51,656 bases of DNA. Source: an uncultured Lachnospiraceae bacterium. Its GTDB lineage: Bacteria > Bacillota > Clostridia > Lachnospirales > Lachnospiraceae. The notes under the pieces were generated by a model. It saw only the letters and a list, made by a program, of their open reading frames with translations, was not told where the DNA came from and did no database searches. Location: contig CAKZZH010000121.1 of NCBI GenBank assembly GCA_937885345.1, forward strand, positions 1 through 51,656, written 5' to 3'. Positions 1-7,784 of this stretch are shown one piece after another. A program made the position numbers and the translations under genes. Position 1 is the first letter of the stretch, and each line of letters starts with the position of its first letter.

Positions 1-2
1 TC

Positions 3-656
3 CGCAAGGCTAACCCCTATCGCCGTATGGCTAAGGCTCTTGCTACCAGCAACGTTGCCGGCAACATAGTGAACCGCGAGTTTAAGCGTGCAGCCAGAAA
101 GGTTTTGCTTACTGACATCACCTATTTATTTTTCAAGGATGGCAAAGCCAAATGCTATTTATCAACGATTCTCGATGCTTTTACGCACGAGATCCTCGCA
201 TACAAGGTAAGTATGAGCTTCAAGGTCGATTTTGTACTTGCAACTGTTGAAGCCCTCATTGCAGAGCATGGCAGCACTCTGGACAACGAAACTATCGTTC
301 ATAGCGACCAAGGCTGTCATTATACCAGCTACGCCTTCATTGAAAAGCTCAAGGATGCAGACTTCGTACAGTCCATGTCCCGTCGCGGTAACTGTTGGGA
401 CAACGCCCCGCAGGAGAGCTTCTTCGGTCACATGAAGGACGAGATCAAAGACCTCATTCTCGACTGTGAGACCTTTAAGGATGTAGTCGCCCAGGTTGAT
501 GACTGGATCGATTATTACAACAAGGATCGCGGTCAGTGGGAGCTGCTTAAGCTGACTCCGAGCGAATACTATGAATACCTTCAAACTGGTATCTATCCGC
601 TCCCGGTTTATTCAAAACCTACATCCCGGGGCTCTGCCCCGAACCCCGAGGTTTAA
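3..656 (+). CDS. IS3-family transposase OrfB (DDE integrase core), 5' end outside window
   Basis: Catalytic subunit of an IS3-group transposase, which cuts and joins element ends through an RNase H-like DDE core. The frame is open to the window edge (residues read KANPYRRMAKA before the first ATG at 27), so the start lies upstream; OrfB is usually fused to OrfA by frameshifting. Visible motifs: LTDITY with the first catalytic Asp, HSDQGCHYTS with the second, and NAPQESFFGHMKDE with the Glu, followed by the typical YNxxR block (YYNKDRGQWEL). The last ten or so residues (TSRGSAPNPEV) lie over a GC-rich palindrome at 627-641 and look like an added tail. No internal stop is seen, so the visible part is intact. 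Confidence 0.93.
   Translation, partial: RKANPYRRMAKALATSNVAGNIVNREFKRAARKVLLTDITYLFFKDGKAKCYLSTILDAFTHEILAYKVSMSFKVDFVLATVEALIAEHGSTLDNETIVHSDQGCHYTSYAFIEKLKDADFVQSMSRRGNCWDNAPQESFFGHMKDEIKDLILDCETFKDVVAQVDDWIDYYNKDRGQWELLKLTPSEYYEYLQTGIYPLPVYSKPTSRGSAPNPEV
627..641. repeat. GC-rich palindrome inside the 3' end of the transposase gene
   Basis: CGGGGC-TCT-GCCCCG forms a perfect 6-bp stem with a 3-nt loop, followed by GAACCCCG. It encodes the GSAPNPE tail of the transposase. From memory, this kind of palindrome recurs in many Firmicutes genomes near gene ends; whether it is repeated in this genome cannot be seen here. Confidence 0.6.
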
Positions 657-671
657 CGCATTACACACGAA

Positions 672-713
672 AGGGCGGCAATAAAAGAGCGACACCTCCA
701 TGTGTGCCGCCCT
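672..713. repeat. Inverted repeat (9-bp arms) after the transposase stop
   Basis: AGGGCGGCA at 672-680 pairs perfectly with TGCCGCCCT at 705-713, with a 24-nt loop. No T-run follows on either strand, so it is not a standard intrinsic terminator. It sits in the noncoding tail of the IS3 element. Confidence 0.55.
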
Positions 714-870
714 CCCGTGGCTCGGATCGGCGCTCGGGTCGCTCCTCAGCGTTGCCCTATCCTCCGTCCGGCAGGGAGAGTATAACACACTTTGTACAGT
801 TTTAACCCTAACTAAATCAAAAATGTCCTTGACAAGGGGAGCACTTTATTGTACAGTCTCCTTTCCACCC

Positions 871-903
871 AAAAAAGCACCAACCATTTTAGGCTGATGC
901 TTT
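871..903 (-). terminator. Rho-independent terminator of the housekeeping operon
   Basis: Read on the minus strand, AAAGCATCAGCC (903-892) pairs with GGTTGGTGCTTT (885-874) as 12 base pairs including two G-U wobbles, with a 6-nt loop, running into TTTTTT (876-871). It lies 67 bp beyond the thiN stop codon and closes the long minus-strand transcript. It also gives an inner limit for the IS3 element, which must end to its left. Confidence 0.8.
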
Positions 904-969
904 ACTAATCATATGGCGCTACAGACACGCTCTTATTTTACTATCATTGGCCGCGCAGCGGGCCTATCA

Positions 970-1650
970 TCAATCGCCGGAGTTAACGACGATCAGGACC
1001 CCGCTCACCAAACTTACTTTAATCGTATCTGCGGCAAATTCATTACTGATGCCTCTGGAAATCCCCATCATCAGATTAAGGTCCTTCACATCATAGGCCG
1101 AGCCCTCGATCCTTATTCCCCGAACCTCGTCGCCAAGCGGGATAAGGCTTATATATTTATGCGGACACTCATTTTTCCTGAGTATAAAATCCTTATCAAA
1201 CAGCTCCACAATATTCTTCTCATCGATGATCCTTGCTCTGATACCGCTATCAAGCGCCATTTTGAGCACATGAATATTACCGAGGAGATGATCGATCCTT
1301 CCGCCCGTACCACAGATAATATCAATCATAGCGTTACACAGGTCGCTGTTCCTGCACTCATCAATCGCGGTGCGAACCGCGATCTCCGTATCGGTGTCGT
1401 CCTTGACAGGATCGCATTTAATAACGCAAAGCTCGCTGTTTTGCGCAAGGAACTCACATTTAAGCGCAGCAAACTCATTCTCACCAAGTGTATCAAAGTC
1501 ACCCACCATAATGTCGGGTACGATCCCCAGGCGTTTTGCATACAGAGCACCATAATCGGCTACGATAACTCTGTCATAAGTATTCTGTTTAAAATATGAG
1601 GCGACAAATTCTTCGGAGAATCTGCCGCCCGAGATTATCAGTATTCTCAT
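970..1650 (-). CDS. thiN: Thiamine pyrophosphokinase (thiamine diphosphokinase)
   Basis: Makes thiamine diphosphate from thiamine and ATP in the cytoplasm. At 226 residues it has the usual length. Key motifs: VPDIMVGDFDTL (about 44-55), where the Asp residues bind Mg-ATP; KDDTDTE (83-89); and GGRIDH (116-121), the thiamine-binding signature. ATG at 1650 follows GGAG with 9 nt spacing. It is the last gene before the terminator at 871-903 and lies 52 bp after rpe, an order common in Clostridia. No TPP riboswitch is visible in that short gap, so it is probably transcribed with rpe. Confidence 0.95.
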   Translation of the reverse strand: MRILIISGGRFSEEFVASYFKQNTYDRVIVADYGALYAKRLGIVPDIMVGDFDTLGENEFAALKCEFLAQNSELCVIKCDPVKDDTDTEIAVRTAIDECRNSDLCNAMIDIICGTGGRIDHLLGNIHVLKMALDSGIRARIIDEKNIVELFDKDFILRKNECPHKYISLIPLGDEVRGIRIEGSAYDVKDLNLMMGISRGISNEFAADTIKVSLVSGVLIVVNSGD

Positions 1651-1702
1651 TATTTTCGTCTCCGGAAATCAGACAGCCATAATATGCTTTGCCGCCCGAA
1701 AG

Positions 1703-2368
1703 CTACTTGTTTCTGACTATATCAAGGAAACGTGCGGTATTGTCGCATACACTGCCGTTAAAGACCGCCGACCCCGCAACAAGAATGTCCGCTCCGTCAT
1801 CAAGTATCTGCGCTGCATTGTTAAGATTGACACCGCCGTCGATCTCTATTTTAAAATCAAGTCCCATACTCTCTCTTAAAGCGGCAAGTTCCTTGATCTT
1901 GTTATGCGAATCCTCAATAAAACTCTGACCGCCAAAGCCCGGATATACGCTCATCAGAACAACTTCCTCAACTTTAGGAAGATAGGGAACTATATCGCTT
2001 ACCGGCGTATCAGGGGAAAATGCGATTGCGACACCCGCTCCGAGAACAGATATTTTATCAAGGCAGGCCATAGCTTCATCCTCGCCCGCACATGCCTCGG
2101 GATGAACGGAAATGATATCAGCACCGTAGTCACGCACATCCTGAATATATCTTATAGGGTCAACGACCATCATATGAACATCAAGTATCAGATCAGTCGC
2201 CTTACGAACGCATTTAAGAACCGGCATACCAAACGAGATGCTCGGTACAAACATTCCGTCCATTATATCAAAGTGCAATCTGTCGCAACCGGCCATTTTG
2301 ACCTGTTTGATCTGTTCACCGAGTATTGCAAAATCCGCTGATAGAATTGATGGAGCAAGATACTTCAT
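1703..2368 (-). CDS. rpe: Ribulose-phosphate 3-epimerase
   Basis: Interconverts ribulose 5-phosphate and xylulose 5-phosphate in the pentose phosphate pathway; a TIM-barrel metalloenzyme. The 221 residues match the family length. Seen: LAPSILSADF at the start; HFDIMDGMFVP (32-42) with metal ligands and a catalytic Asp; DVHMMV (63-68); the phosphate-loop region SVYPGFGGQSF; and the EIDGGVN block with the second catalytic Asp. The ATG overlaps the rsgA stop codon as TAATG, which suggests translational coupling, and GAGGA precedes it. Confidence 0.97.
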   Translation of the reverse strand: MKYLAPSILSADFAILGEQIKQVKMAGCDRLHFDIMDGMFVPSISFGMPVLKCVRKATDLILDVHMMVVDPIRYIQDVRDYGADIISVHPEACAGEDEAMACLDKISVLGAGVAIAFSPDTPVSDIVPYLPKVEEVVLMSVYPGFGGQSFIEDSHNKIKELAALRESMGLDFKIEIDGGVNLNNAAQILDDGADILVAGSAVFNGSVCDNTARFLDIVRNK

Positions 2369-3249
2369 TAGTATTTCCTCTTGTTTTTAAGTTCATTATA
2401 CATTTCGAGGTAAATATCATATCTGACCTTACTGATCTCTCCGGCCGCCAAAGCCTCTTTAACGACGCAGTCAGGCTCATTGATATGAACGCAGCCTCCG
2501 AATCTGCACATTCCTTCATATGCTTTGAATTCGTTAAAATAGAAATGCAGATCCTTCTCCTCTATCACATCATAATCGAGTGATGTAAATCCGGGAGTAT
2601 CTATAACATATGTATCATCCGACAGATTAAAAAGTTCGACATGCCTTGTCGTATGCTTTCCTCTACCTATTTTCTCGCTGATCGAGCCCGTCTTGGAAGC
2701 CGCATCAGGAAACAGAGCATTAAGGATTGATGACTTGCCGACACCCGAAGGACCTGCAAGTGCTGTTACTTTACCCCGTAAAATGTCCCCAAGTTCGTCA
2801 ATACCGAAATGCTGCTTAACACTGGTAGTAACCACTTTACAGCCGCAGCTTTTGAATATATCTCTTATCTCGTTAAGCCCCTTCTTATCAAGCTGATCCT
2901 GCTTATTGAAACAGACAATGGTTTCAATGTCATTGTATTCCATCATAACCAGAAATCTTGAAAGAAGATTATAATTGGGCTGCGGCGAAACACAGGCAAA
3001 AATGATAAGCGCCTGATCGATATTAGCTACTTTGGGCCTTATAAGCTCATTACTTCTGGGAAGGAGTTCCTCTACCGCCGCTTCCATTCTGACATTGTCG
3101 ATTCTGTCTATAAGGACATTATCGCCGACAAGCGGAGTTATTTTCCTGCTCCTGAAATTCCCCTTGGCCGTACACTGATATACCCCGGTCAAAGGCACAT
3201 GAACATAATAAAATTCCGATAAACTCTTAACTATCTTTCCCTGAAGCAT
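2368..3249 (-). CDS. rsgA: Small ribosomal subunit biogenesis GTPase RsgA
   Basis: Circularly permuted GTPase that checks late 30S maturation. The 293 residues carry an OB-fold N-terminus, the G4 motif NKQD (115-118), then G1 GPSGVGKSS (166-174) and G3 DTPG (217-220), which is the permuted order, and a C-terminal zinc site C248/C253/H255/C261. The chosen ATG at 3249 overlaps the prkC stop as TAATG; an in-frame TTG 30 bp upstream would lie inside prkC and was rejected. The Shine-Dalgarno is weak, in keeping with translational coupling to prkC. The prkC-rsgA-rpe-thiN order is typical of Firmicutes. Confidence 0.97.
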   Translation of the reverse strand: MLQGKIVKSLSEFYYVHVPLTGVYQCTAKGNFRSRKITPLVGDNVLIDRIDNVRMEAAVEELLPRSNELIRPKVANIDQALIIFACVSPQPNYNLLSRFLVMMEYNDIETIVCFNKQDQLDKKGLNEIRDIFKSCGCKVVTTSVKQHFGIDELGDILRGKVTALAGPSGVGKSSILNALFPDAASKTGSISEKIGRGKHTTRHVELFNLSDDTYVIDTPGFTSLDYDVIEEKDLHFYFNEFKAYEGMCRFGGCVHINEPDCVVKEALAAGEISKVRYDIYLEMYNELKNKRKY

Positions 3250-5915
3250 TATTGAACCGTACCGGTGTATGAACCACAAGTAATTCCCGATGTTTCGGCA
3301 CCATTAGAACCAACAACCTTAGCTGTAACTTTTATTGTACACTCACCTGCCGCGTATCCGGTCTCAGTTGTAACCGTTTCGTTCAGTGAGAATGAATAAC
3401 CTTTAACACTCACAATTGAAGTAAACCCATCATTCGCAGCAATCTGTTTCTCTGTTCCATCTGCAAAAACAGCCGTAAAAATAACTGTATATTTAGTGTA
3501 TTTAGAATCGTCTTCTTCATCAGAATATTCATTAAGACCGTTCGTAACAATATCCGCACCTAAAATGGTAGCTTCGACAGTATTTACTGTCGTAGTATCC
3601 TGAACCGGTCCAAGGCTTACCACATAATCAATCGCGGTTCCTCTTGAAACCTTGGTAGCAGCTTCAGTACCCTGAGAAATTACAACTCCGGCAGCAACAG
3701 TGTCACTGTTTGCTTCTGCAACTGTTCCGCTTGTAAGTCCGAGCGCCTCAAGTGCTGCCTTAGCATCTGAACTTGCATTTCCGACAATATTTGGAACTTC
3801 AACAAGTTCAATACCTAGACTTATTACATAATCAATCTCTGTATTCTTGGCAACCTTGGTCTTGGCTTTGGTTCCCTGAGAAATGATCCTACCGGCTTCT
3901 ACTTCGCTGCTGTATTCTTCGGTAACCTTACCAACCTTAAGACTTGCATCTTCAAGAGCCTTTGCTGCTTCTCCTTCGGTCATGCCGGTGATATCGGGAA
4001 CCTCAAAAGATCCCTCACTGACAACCATATTGATAATTGTGGTCTTGCCATCGGCAACCGCCTGCTCACCTGCAACGGCTCCGCTCTGGGATATTACCAC
4101 GCCTTCTTCTACTTCTTCGTCATATTTGTATGTTACTTCACCAATAACAAAACCCGCATCCTCGATTGCCTTACGTGCAGCGGACTCGGTCTTGCCTACA
4201 ATCTCCGGAACCACGCCCATGATCGTATCTGCACCCCTGTAAACAGTAAGAGTGATCGTATCGCCGCTCTTAACGGTGGTACCGGCCACAGGTGCCTGTG
4301 ATTTGATTTTTCCGACAAGAGTATCGTCATCGGTCTCTTCATAAATAACCGACGTAACAAGATTCTTGGCCTTAAGCTGTCTCTCACCCTCTGCCTGATC
4401 AAGTCCTTCCACGCTGCCGAGTACAAAATCCTCAGAGCCCTTGCTTACGGTAACAATGATCGTTGTGTTATTGGATACATATTCATGCGCATCCACACTC
4501 TGAAGGAAAATCAAACCTTCCGAGTAAGTTGATGAATAATCTTCAACCTTCTTAATTCCAAGTCCGACATCATTAAGTGCCTTCTTAGCTTCCTCATATG
4601 TCATTCCGAGTACATTGGGCACTTTAACGCCCGTCTGCTCGGACGAAGACGCCGATGAAGAGGTCTTGCTCGACGAACTTGACGAAGAACCGTTTCCACC
4701 GAAAATGTTGCTGAGCTTAAATATGATCACAACCGTTATAACGAGGATCACAACAGCCAATAAAATACCAAGAATCGTGATTATACGGTCTAACTTCTTG
4801 GTCTTGGATGAAGACTTTACAACCGCATCGGGATCTACATAGTTGTCATCATCATCGTCGTCATCGTCGTCTTCCTCGACATCCGAATAATCATCATCGG
4901 AGGAAGGATTATCATATCCTGTTGCAGTTGACTCATCTACCTTGATATCATCAAGCGTATCTTCCGTTAAAATACCCTCAGTGCTTATATTCTTCTTGGA
5001 AGAGGCCTTGGTGATCTCAGCCATTTCCTCATCGGTAATAAGCTGGGTGGGAGTTGTGGGAACCGCAGCAGCGGCAATGACCACAAAGTCCTCATCGGGA
5101 GTAACAAGGGATCTTTTGAGATCGGCAATAAGATCCGCCATATTCTGGTATCTTCTGTCGGTCTTCTTCTGAGTACATTTAAGAACTATTTTCTCGACGC
5201 TTATGGGAATATCGGGAGCATATTTCTTGGGAGAAATGATGTCATCCTGAATATGCTGAAGAGCAACCGATACAGTGCTCTCGCCTTCAAAAGGAACTCT
5301 TCCGGTAAGCATCTCATACAAAGAGACACCGAAAGAATAGATATCACTCTTGGAATCACAATAACCGCCCCTTGCCTGCTCGGGTGAAATATAATGAACG
5401 GAGCCCATTACCTGAGAATTGATAGTGCTGGTACTTGCGGCTCTTGCTATACCAAAGTCGGTAACCTTAACCTTTCCTTCCTTGGAAATGATAATATTCT
5501 GAGGCTTGATGTCTCTGTGAACAATCGAATGCTTGTGAGCTGCTTCAATACCCTGAGCCATCTGTATGGCAATGCTGACAGCCTCCCGAACACCGAGTCT
5601 GCCCTTCTTCTCAATATATTTCTTAAGAGTAATACCCTCAACAAGTTCCATTACGATGTAGTGCATACCGCTTTCCTCGCCTACATCATAGACACTTACT
5701 ATATTGGCATGAATAAGCCCTGCCGCAGCCTGCGCCTCTGCTCTGAATTTTCCGACAAAATTCTTATCCTCAGAGTATTCGTTCTTAAGAACCTTGATTG
5801 CCACAAAGCGATTCAGCTTATGATCCATAGCCTTATAGACATCGGACATTCCGCCTGAGCCTATTTTAAGTAAAATCTCATATCTGTCCGCAATGAACAT
5901 TCCTTCTCTTAACAT
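3249..5915 (-). CDS. prkC: PASTA-domain Ser/Thr protein kinase (PrkC/Stk type)
   Basis: Membrane kinase that senses muropeptides or lipid II and controls cell wall metabolism and dormancy exit. Kinase domain at about 10-275: GSGGMSDV (19-26), Lys41, HRDIKPQN (133-140), DFG (153-155), SPEQ (177-180), so it should be active. Then a Ser/Asp-rich juxtamembrane linker with an unbroken acidic run (about 348-357), one membrane helix (about 379-402), a poly-Ser spacer, and by my count five PASTA repeats (about 430-767). A further unassigned beta-rich segment of about 115 residues closes the protein. At 888 residues it is longer than B. subtilis PrkC, which has three PASTA domains. ATG follows AGGAGG; the phosphatase gene lies 66 bp upstream. 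Confidence 0.96.
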   Translation of the reverse strand: MLREGMFIADRYEILLKIGSGGMSDVYKAMDHKLNRFVAIKVLKNEYSEDKNFVGKFRAEAQAAAGLIHANIVSVYDVGEESGMHYIVMELVEGITLKKYIEKKGRLGVREAVSIAIQMAQGIEAAHKHSIVHRDIKPQNIIISKEGKVKVTDFGIARAASTSTINSQVMGSVHYISPEQARGGYCDSKSDIYSFGVSLYEMLTGRVPFEGESTVSVALQHIQDDIISPKKYAPDIPISVEKIVLKCTQKKTDRRYQNMADLIADLKRSLVTPDEDFVVIAAAAVPTTPTQLITDEEMAEITKASSKKNISTEGILTEDTLDDIKVDESTATGYDNPSSDDDYSDVEEDDDDDDDDDNYVDPDAVVKSSSKTKKLDRIITILGILLAVVILVITVVIIFKLSNIFGGNGSSSSSSSKTSSSASSSEQTGVKVPNVLGMTYEEAKKALNDVGLGIKKVEDYSSTYSEGLIFLQSVDAHEYVSNNTTIIVTVSKGSEDFVLGSVEGLDQAEGERQLKAKNLVTSVIYEETDDDTLVGKIKSQAPVAGTTVKSGDTITLTVYRGADTIMGVVPEIVGKTESAARKAIEDAGFVIGEVTYKYDEEVEEGVVISQSGAVAGEQAVADGKTTIINMVVSEGSFEVPDITGMTEGEAAKALEDASLKVGKVTEEYSSEVEAGRIISQGTKAKTKVAKNTEIDYVISLGIELVEVPNIVGNASSDAKAALEALGLTSGTVAEANSDTVAAGVVISQGTEAATKVSRGTAIDYVVSLGPVQDTTTVNTVEATILGADIVTNGLNEYSDEEDDSKYTKYTVIFTAVFADGTEKQIAANDGFTSIVSVKGYSFSLNETVTTETGYAAGECTIKVTAKVVGSNGAETSGITCGSYTGTVQ

Positions 5916-5981
5916 ACTTCCTCCTGAATCACCGAACCCGAATGTCCGGCCTTAATGCGATATAAAATACTGCAACAGAGC

Positions 5982-6701
5982 CTACGGTTCTATGATTATC
6001 AATGAAATATTGTCTTTGCCGCCGTTGTCATTAGCCATATTTATAAGCCTTGCGGCCTTATCTTTGATATTGGATCTTCCGGAGAGGACCTTGGCAATAT
6101 CCTTGTCCTCAACCATATTGCAAAGTCCGTCACTGCACATTATTATGCTGTCACCCTCAAGGATCTCAACCTCAAAGAAATCCGCCATAACATCAGCCCC
6201 GCCGCCCATCGCACGGGTAATCTCGTTCTTCTTGTCGTGCGTTCTTGCTTCTTTCCTGTTGATTATCCCCTTGGTAACAAGTTCTTCAACGACCGAATGG
6301 TCCCTTGTAACCTGACTTAAGGTTTTACCGTGGATATAAAGCCTGCTGTCGCCCACATTGGCAACATAAAGTGAACCGCCTATGATCGTTGCAACAACAA
6401 AGGTGGTTCCCATACCAAAGTAATCCTCGGATGTGGCTGCAAGCTCAATAAGTCGGGCGTTAGTATATTTTATTGCTTCCGAAATAACAGTGATCGGGTT
6501 GTCTTCCTCAGAAGTCTTAACCTGCTCCGCAAAAGTCTCAACAGAGAACTTGGATGCGATGTCGCCGGCCTTGTGCCCGCCCATACCGTCAGCTACAATA
6601 AACAGATTGGGTAAATTACCAACCGGTTCGGTACTGCAAAACACATAGTCCTGGTTAACGCTTCTGCTTACACCGACATCTGTCAATGCATAAGCTTTCA
6701 T
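5982..6701 (-). CDS. stp: PP2C-family Ser/Thr phosphatase (Stp/PrpC)
   Basis: Metal-dependent phosphatase that reverses PrkC phosphorylation. With ATG at 6701 the protein has 239 residues, the usual size; AGGAG sits 7 nt before it, while an upstream in-frame start would overlap rlmN and has no such site. Motifs: TDVGVSRSVNQD at the N-terminus; VADGMGGH (36-43) with metal-binding Asp; GDSRLY; MCSDGL; and GGKDNISLI near the C-terminus with the last metal-binding Asp. It sits directly upstream of the kinase, the standard arrangement. Confidence 0.96.
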   Translation of the reverse strand: MKAYALTDVGVSRSVNQDYVFCSTEPVGNLPNLFIVADGMGGHKAGDIASKFSVETFAEQVKTSEEDNPITVISEAIKYTNARLIELAATSEDYFGMGTTFVVATIIGGSLYVANVGDSRLYIHGKTLSQVTRDHSVVEELVTKGIINRKEARTHDKKNEITRAMGGGADVMADFFEVEILEGDSIIMCSDGLCNMVEDKDIAKVLSGRSNIKDKAARLINMANDNGGKDNISLIIIEP

Positions 6702-6711
6702 CCGGTAACTC

Positions 6712-7731
6712 CTACATATATCTCTTTCTAAGTTGGCCGCAGGCGCCGTCAATATCGCCGCCTAATTCCCTTCTAATAGTAACATTAAATCCGTTTTTTT
6801 CAAGTTTATTTTTGAAATTGAGGACCGCTTCCTTCGTGCTTCTCTCGTAATCTCGCTCCTTTATGGGATTGACGGGAATGAGATTTATGTGGCAATTAAG
6901 GCCTTTCAGAAGCGAAGAAAGTTCCGAAATGCACTCATTTGTATCATTTTGTCCCTTTACAAGGCTGTATTCAAAGGTGATTCTTCTGCCTGTTTTGTTG
7001 ACATAATATTTACATGCCCCTATTATCTCCGCCAGGGAGTATTTGTTGGCAATGGGCATAAGAAGGCGTCTCTTCTCGTCAGTAGGCGCATGAAGCGATA
7101 TCGCAAGCGTCAGCTGGAGTTGTTTATCCGCCAGTTCGTAAATCCTCGGTACTATACCGCAAGTGCTTACCGTAATATTTCTGACACTGATATTCAATCC
7201 GTTCTCATCGGTTATAAGCCTCTCAAAACGTATAAAATTATCAAAATTATCAAACGGTTCGCCCGTACCCATCACCACGACATTGGATACTCTCTCGCCC
7301 GTATCGACGCTTATCCGGTATATCTGGTCAAGCATCTCCGAAGCAGTAAGGTTTCTTGTCAGTCCGTCAAGCGTCGATGCACAGAATCTGCATCCCATCC
7401 GGCATCCTACCTGCGATGAAATGCATACGCTGTTCCCGTGATGATATCTCATAAAGACACTTTCAACATAATTGCCGTCGCCAAGCGAGAAAAGGTATTT
7501 TATCGTGCCATCCTCAGCGGACACCTGCTTTGCGGCAATCGTAAGATGCGTAAAATCCTCCGTCTCGGAAAGTTTCTGCCTCATATCCTTGGGAAGATTT
7601 GTCATCTCCCCAAAGCCGGAGCACATCTTTACATGCATCCACTCATAGAGCTGCGCGGCCCTGTAAGCCGGATACGAAAGCTGCGTCATATATTCTTTTA
7701 ATTCCTTCAGATCAAGGGATTTAATATCCAT
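6712..7731 (-). CDS. rlmN: 23S rRNA (adenine2503-C2) / tRNA (adenine37-C2) methyltransferase RlmN
   Basis: Radical SAM enzyme that methylates A2503 in 23S rRNA and A37 in some tRNAs. The 339 residues contain the [4Fe-4S] site CRMGCRFC (C110, C114, C117), the GTGEPFDN block, and the catalytic C-terminal Cys in GACGQLRKRYM (C331). The start region is odd: the ATG, its AAGGA ribosome site and the following codons form a near-copy of the rsmB 3' end (see the tandem repeat at 7719-7784). stp begins 10 bp after its TAG. Confidence 0.97.
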   Translation of the reverse strand: MDIKSLDLKELKEYMTQLSYPAYRAAQLYEWMHVKMCSGFGEMTNLPKDMRQKLSETEDFTHLTIAAKQVSAEDGTIKYLFSLGDGNYVESVFMRYHHGNSVCISSQVGCRMGCRFCASTLDGLTRNLTASEMLDQIYRISVDTGERVSNVVVMGTGEPFDNFDNFIRFERLITDENGLNISVRNITVSTCGIVPRIYELADKQLQLTLAISLHAPTDEKRRLLMPIANKYSLAEIIGACKYYVNKTGRRITFEYSLVKGQNDTNECISELSSLLKGLNCHINLIPVNPIKERDYERSTKEAVLNFKNKLEKNGFNVTIRRELGGDIDGACGQLRKRYM

Positions 7732-7784
7732 ATTCGTGATCCTTCTTGATAATATTTAATATCCGTAATCGTGATCCTTCTTGA
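7719..7784. repeat. Tandem 31-bp duplication joining rsmB 3' end and rlmN start
   Basis: Positions 7719-7749 and 7754-7784 are the same 31 bp with only two mismatches, at a 35-bp period. The right copy encodes the last residues of RsmB (KKDHDYGY, stop). The left copy supplies the Shine-Dalgarno-like AAGGA, the ATG and first codons of rlmN. One of the two differences (TACGG to TATGG, minus strand) creates the ATG. Confidence 0.9.

Larger units (their letters stand above)
1..857 (+). mobile_element. IS3-family (IS150-like) insertion sequence, right-hand part
   Basis: The right part of an IS3-type element: the transposase OrfB gene runs in from the left edge and is followed by about 200 bp of noncoding DNA. 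The exact right end is not certain. The sequence TTGTACAGT occurs twice, at 792-800 and 849-857, and IS3 members commonly end in TG...CA, so the end probably lies at one of these. It must lie left of the thiN terminator at 871-903. The left end and OrfA are outside the window, so terminal repeats and the target duplication cannot be compared. Confidence 0.75.

Noticed and set aside
940..970. GC-rich near-palindrome (GGCCGC...GCGGGCC) just after the thiN stop
   Set aside because: It has a mismatch or bulge and no T-run; the strong terminator at 871-903 explains the region better.
913..1599. Plus-strand frame (228 codons) opposite thiN
   Set aside because: Mirrors thiN, which has all its catalytic motifs; no promoter or domain on the plus strand.
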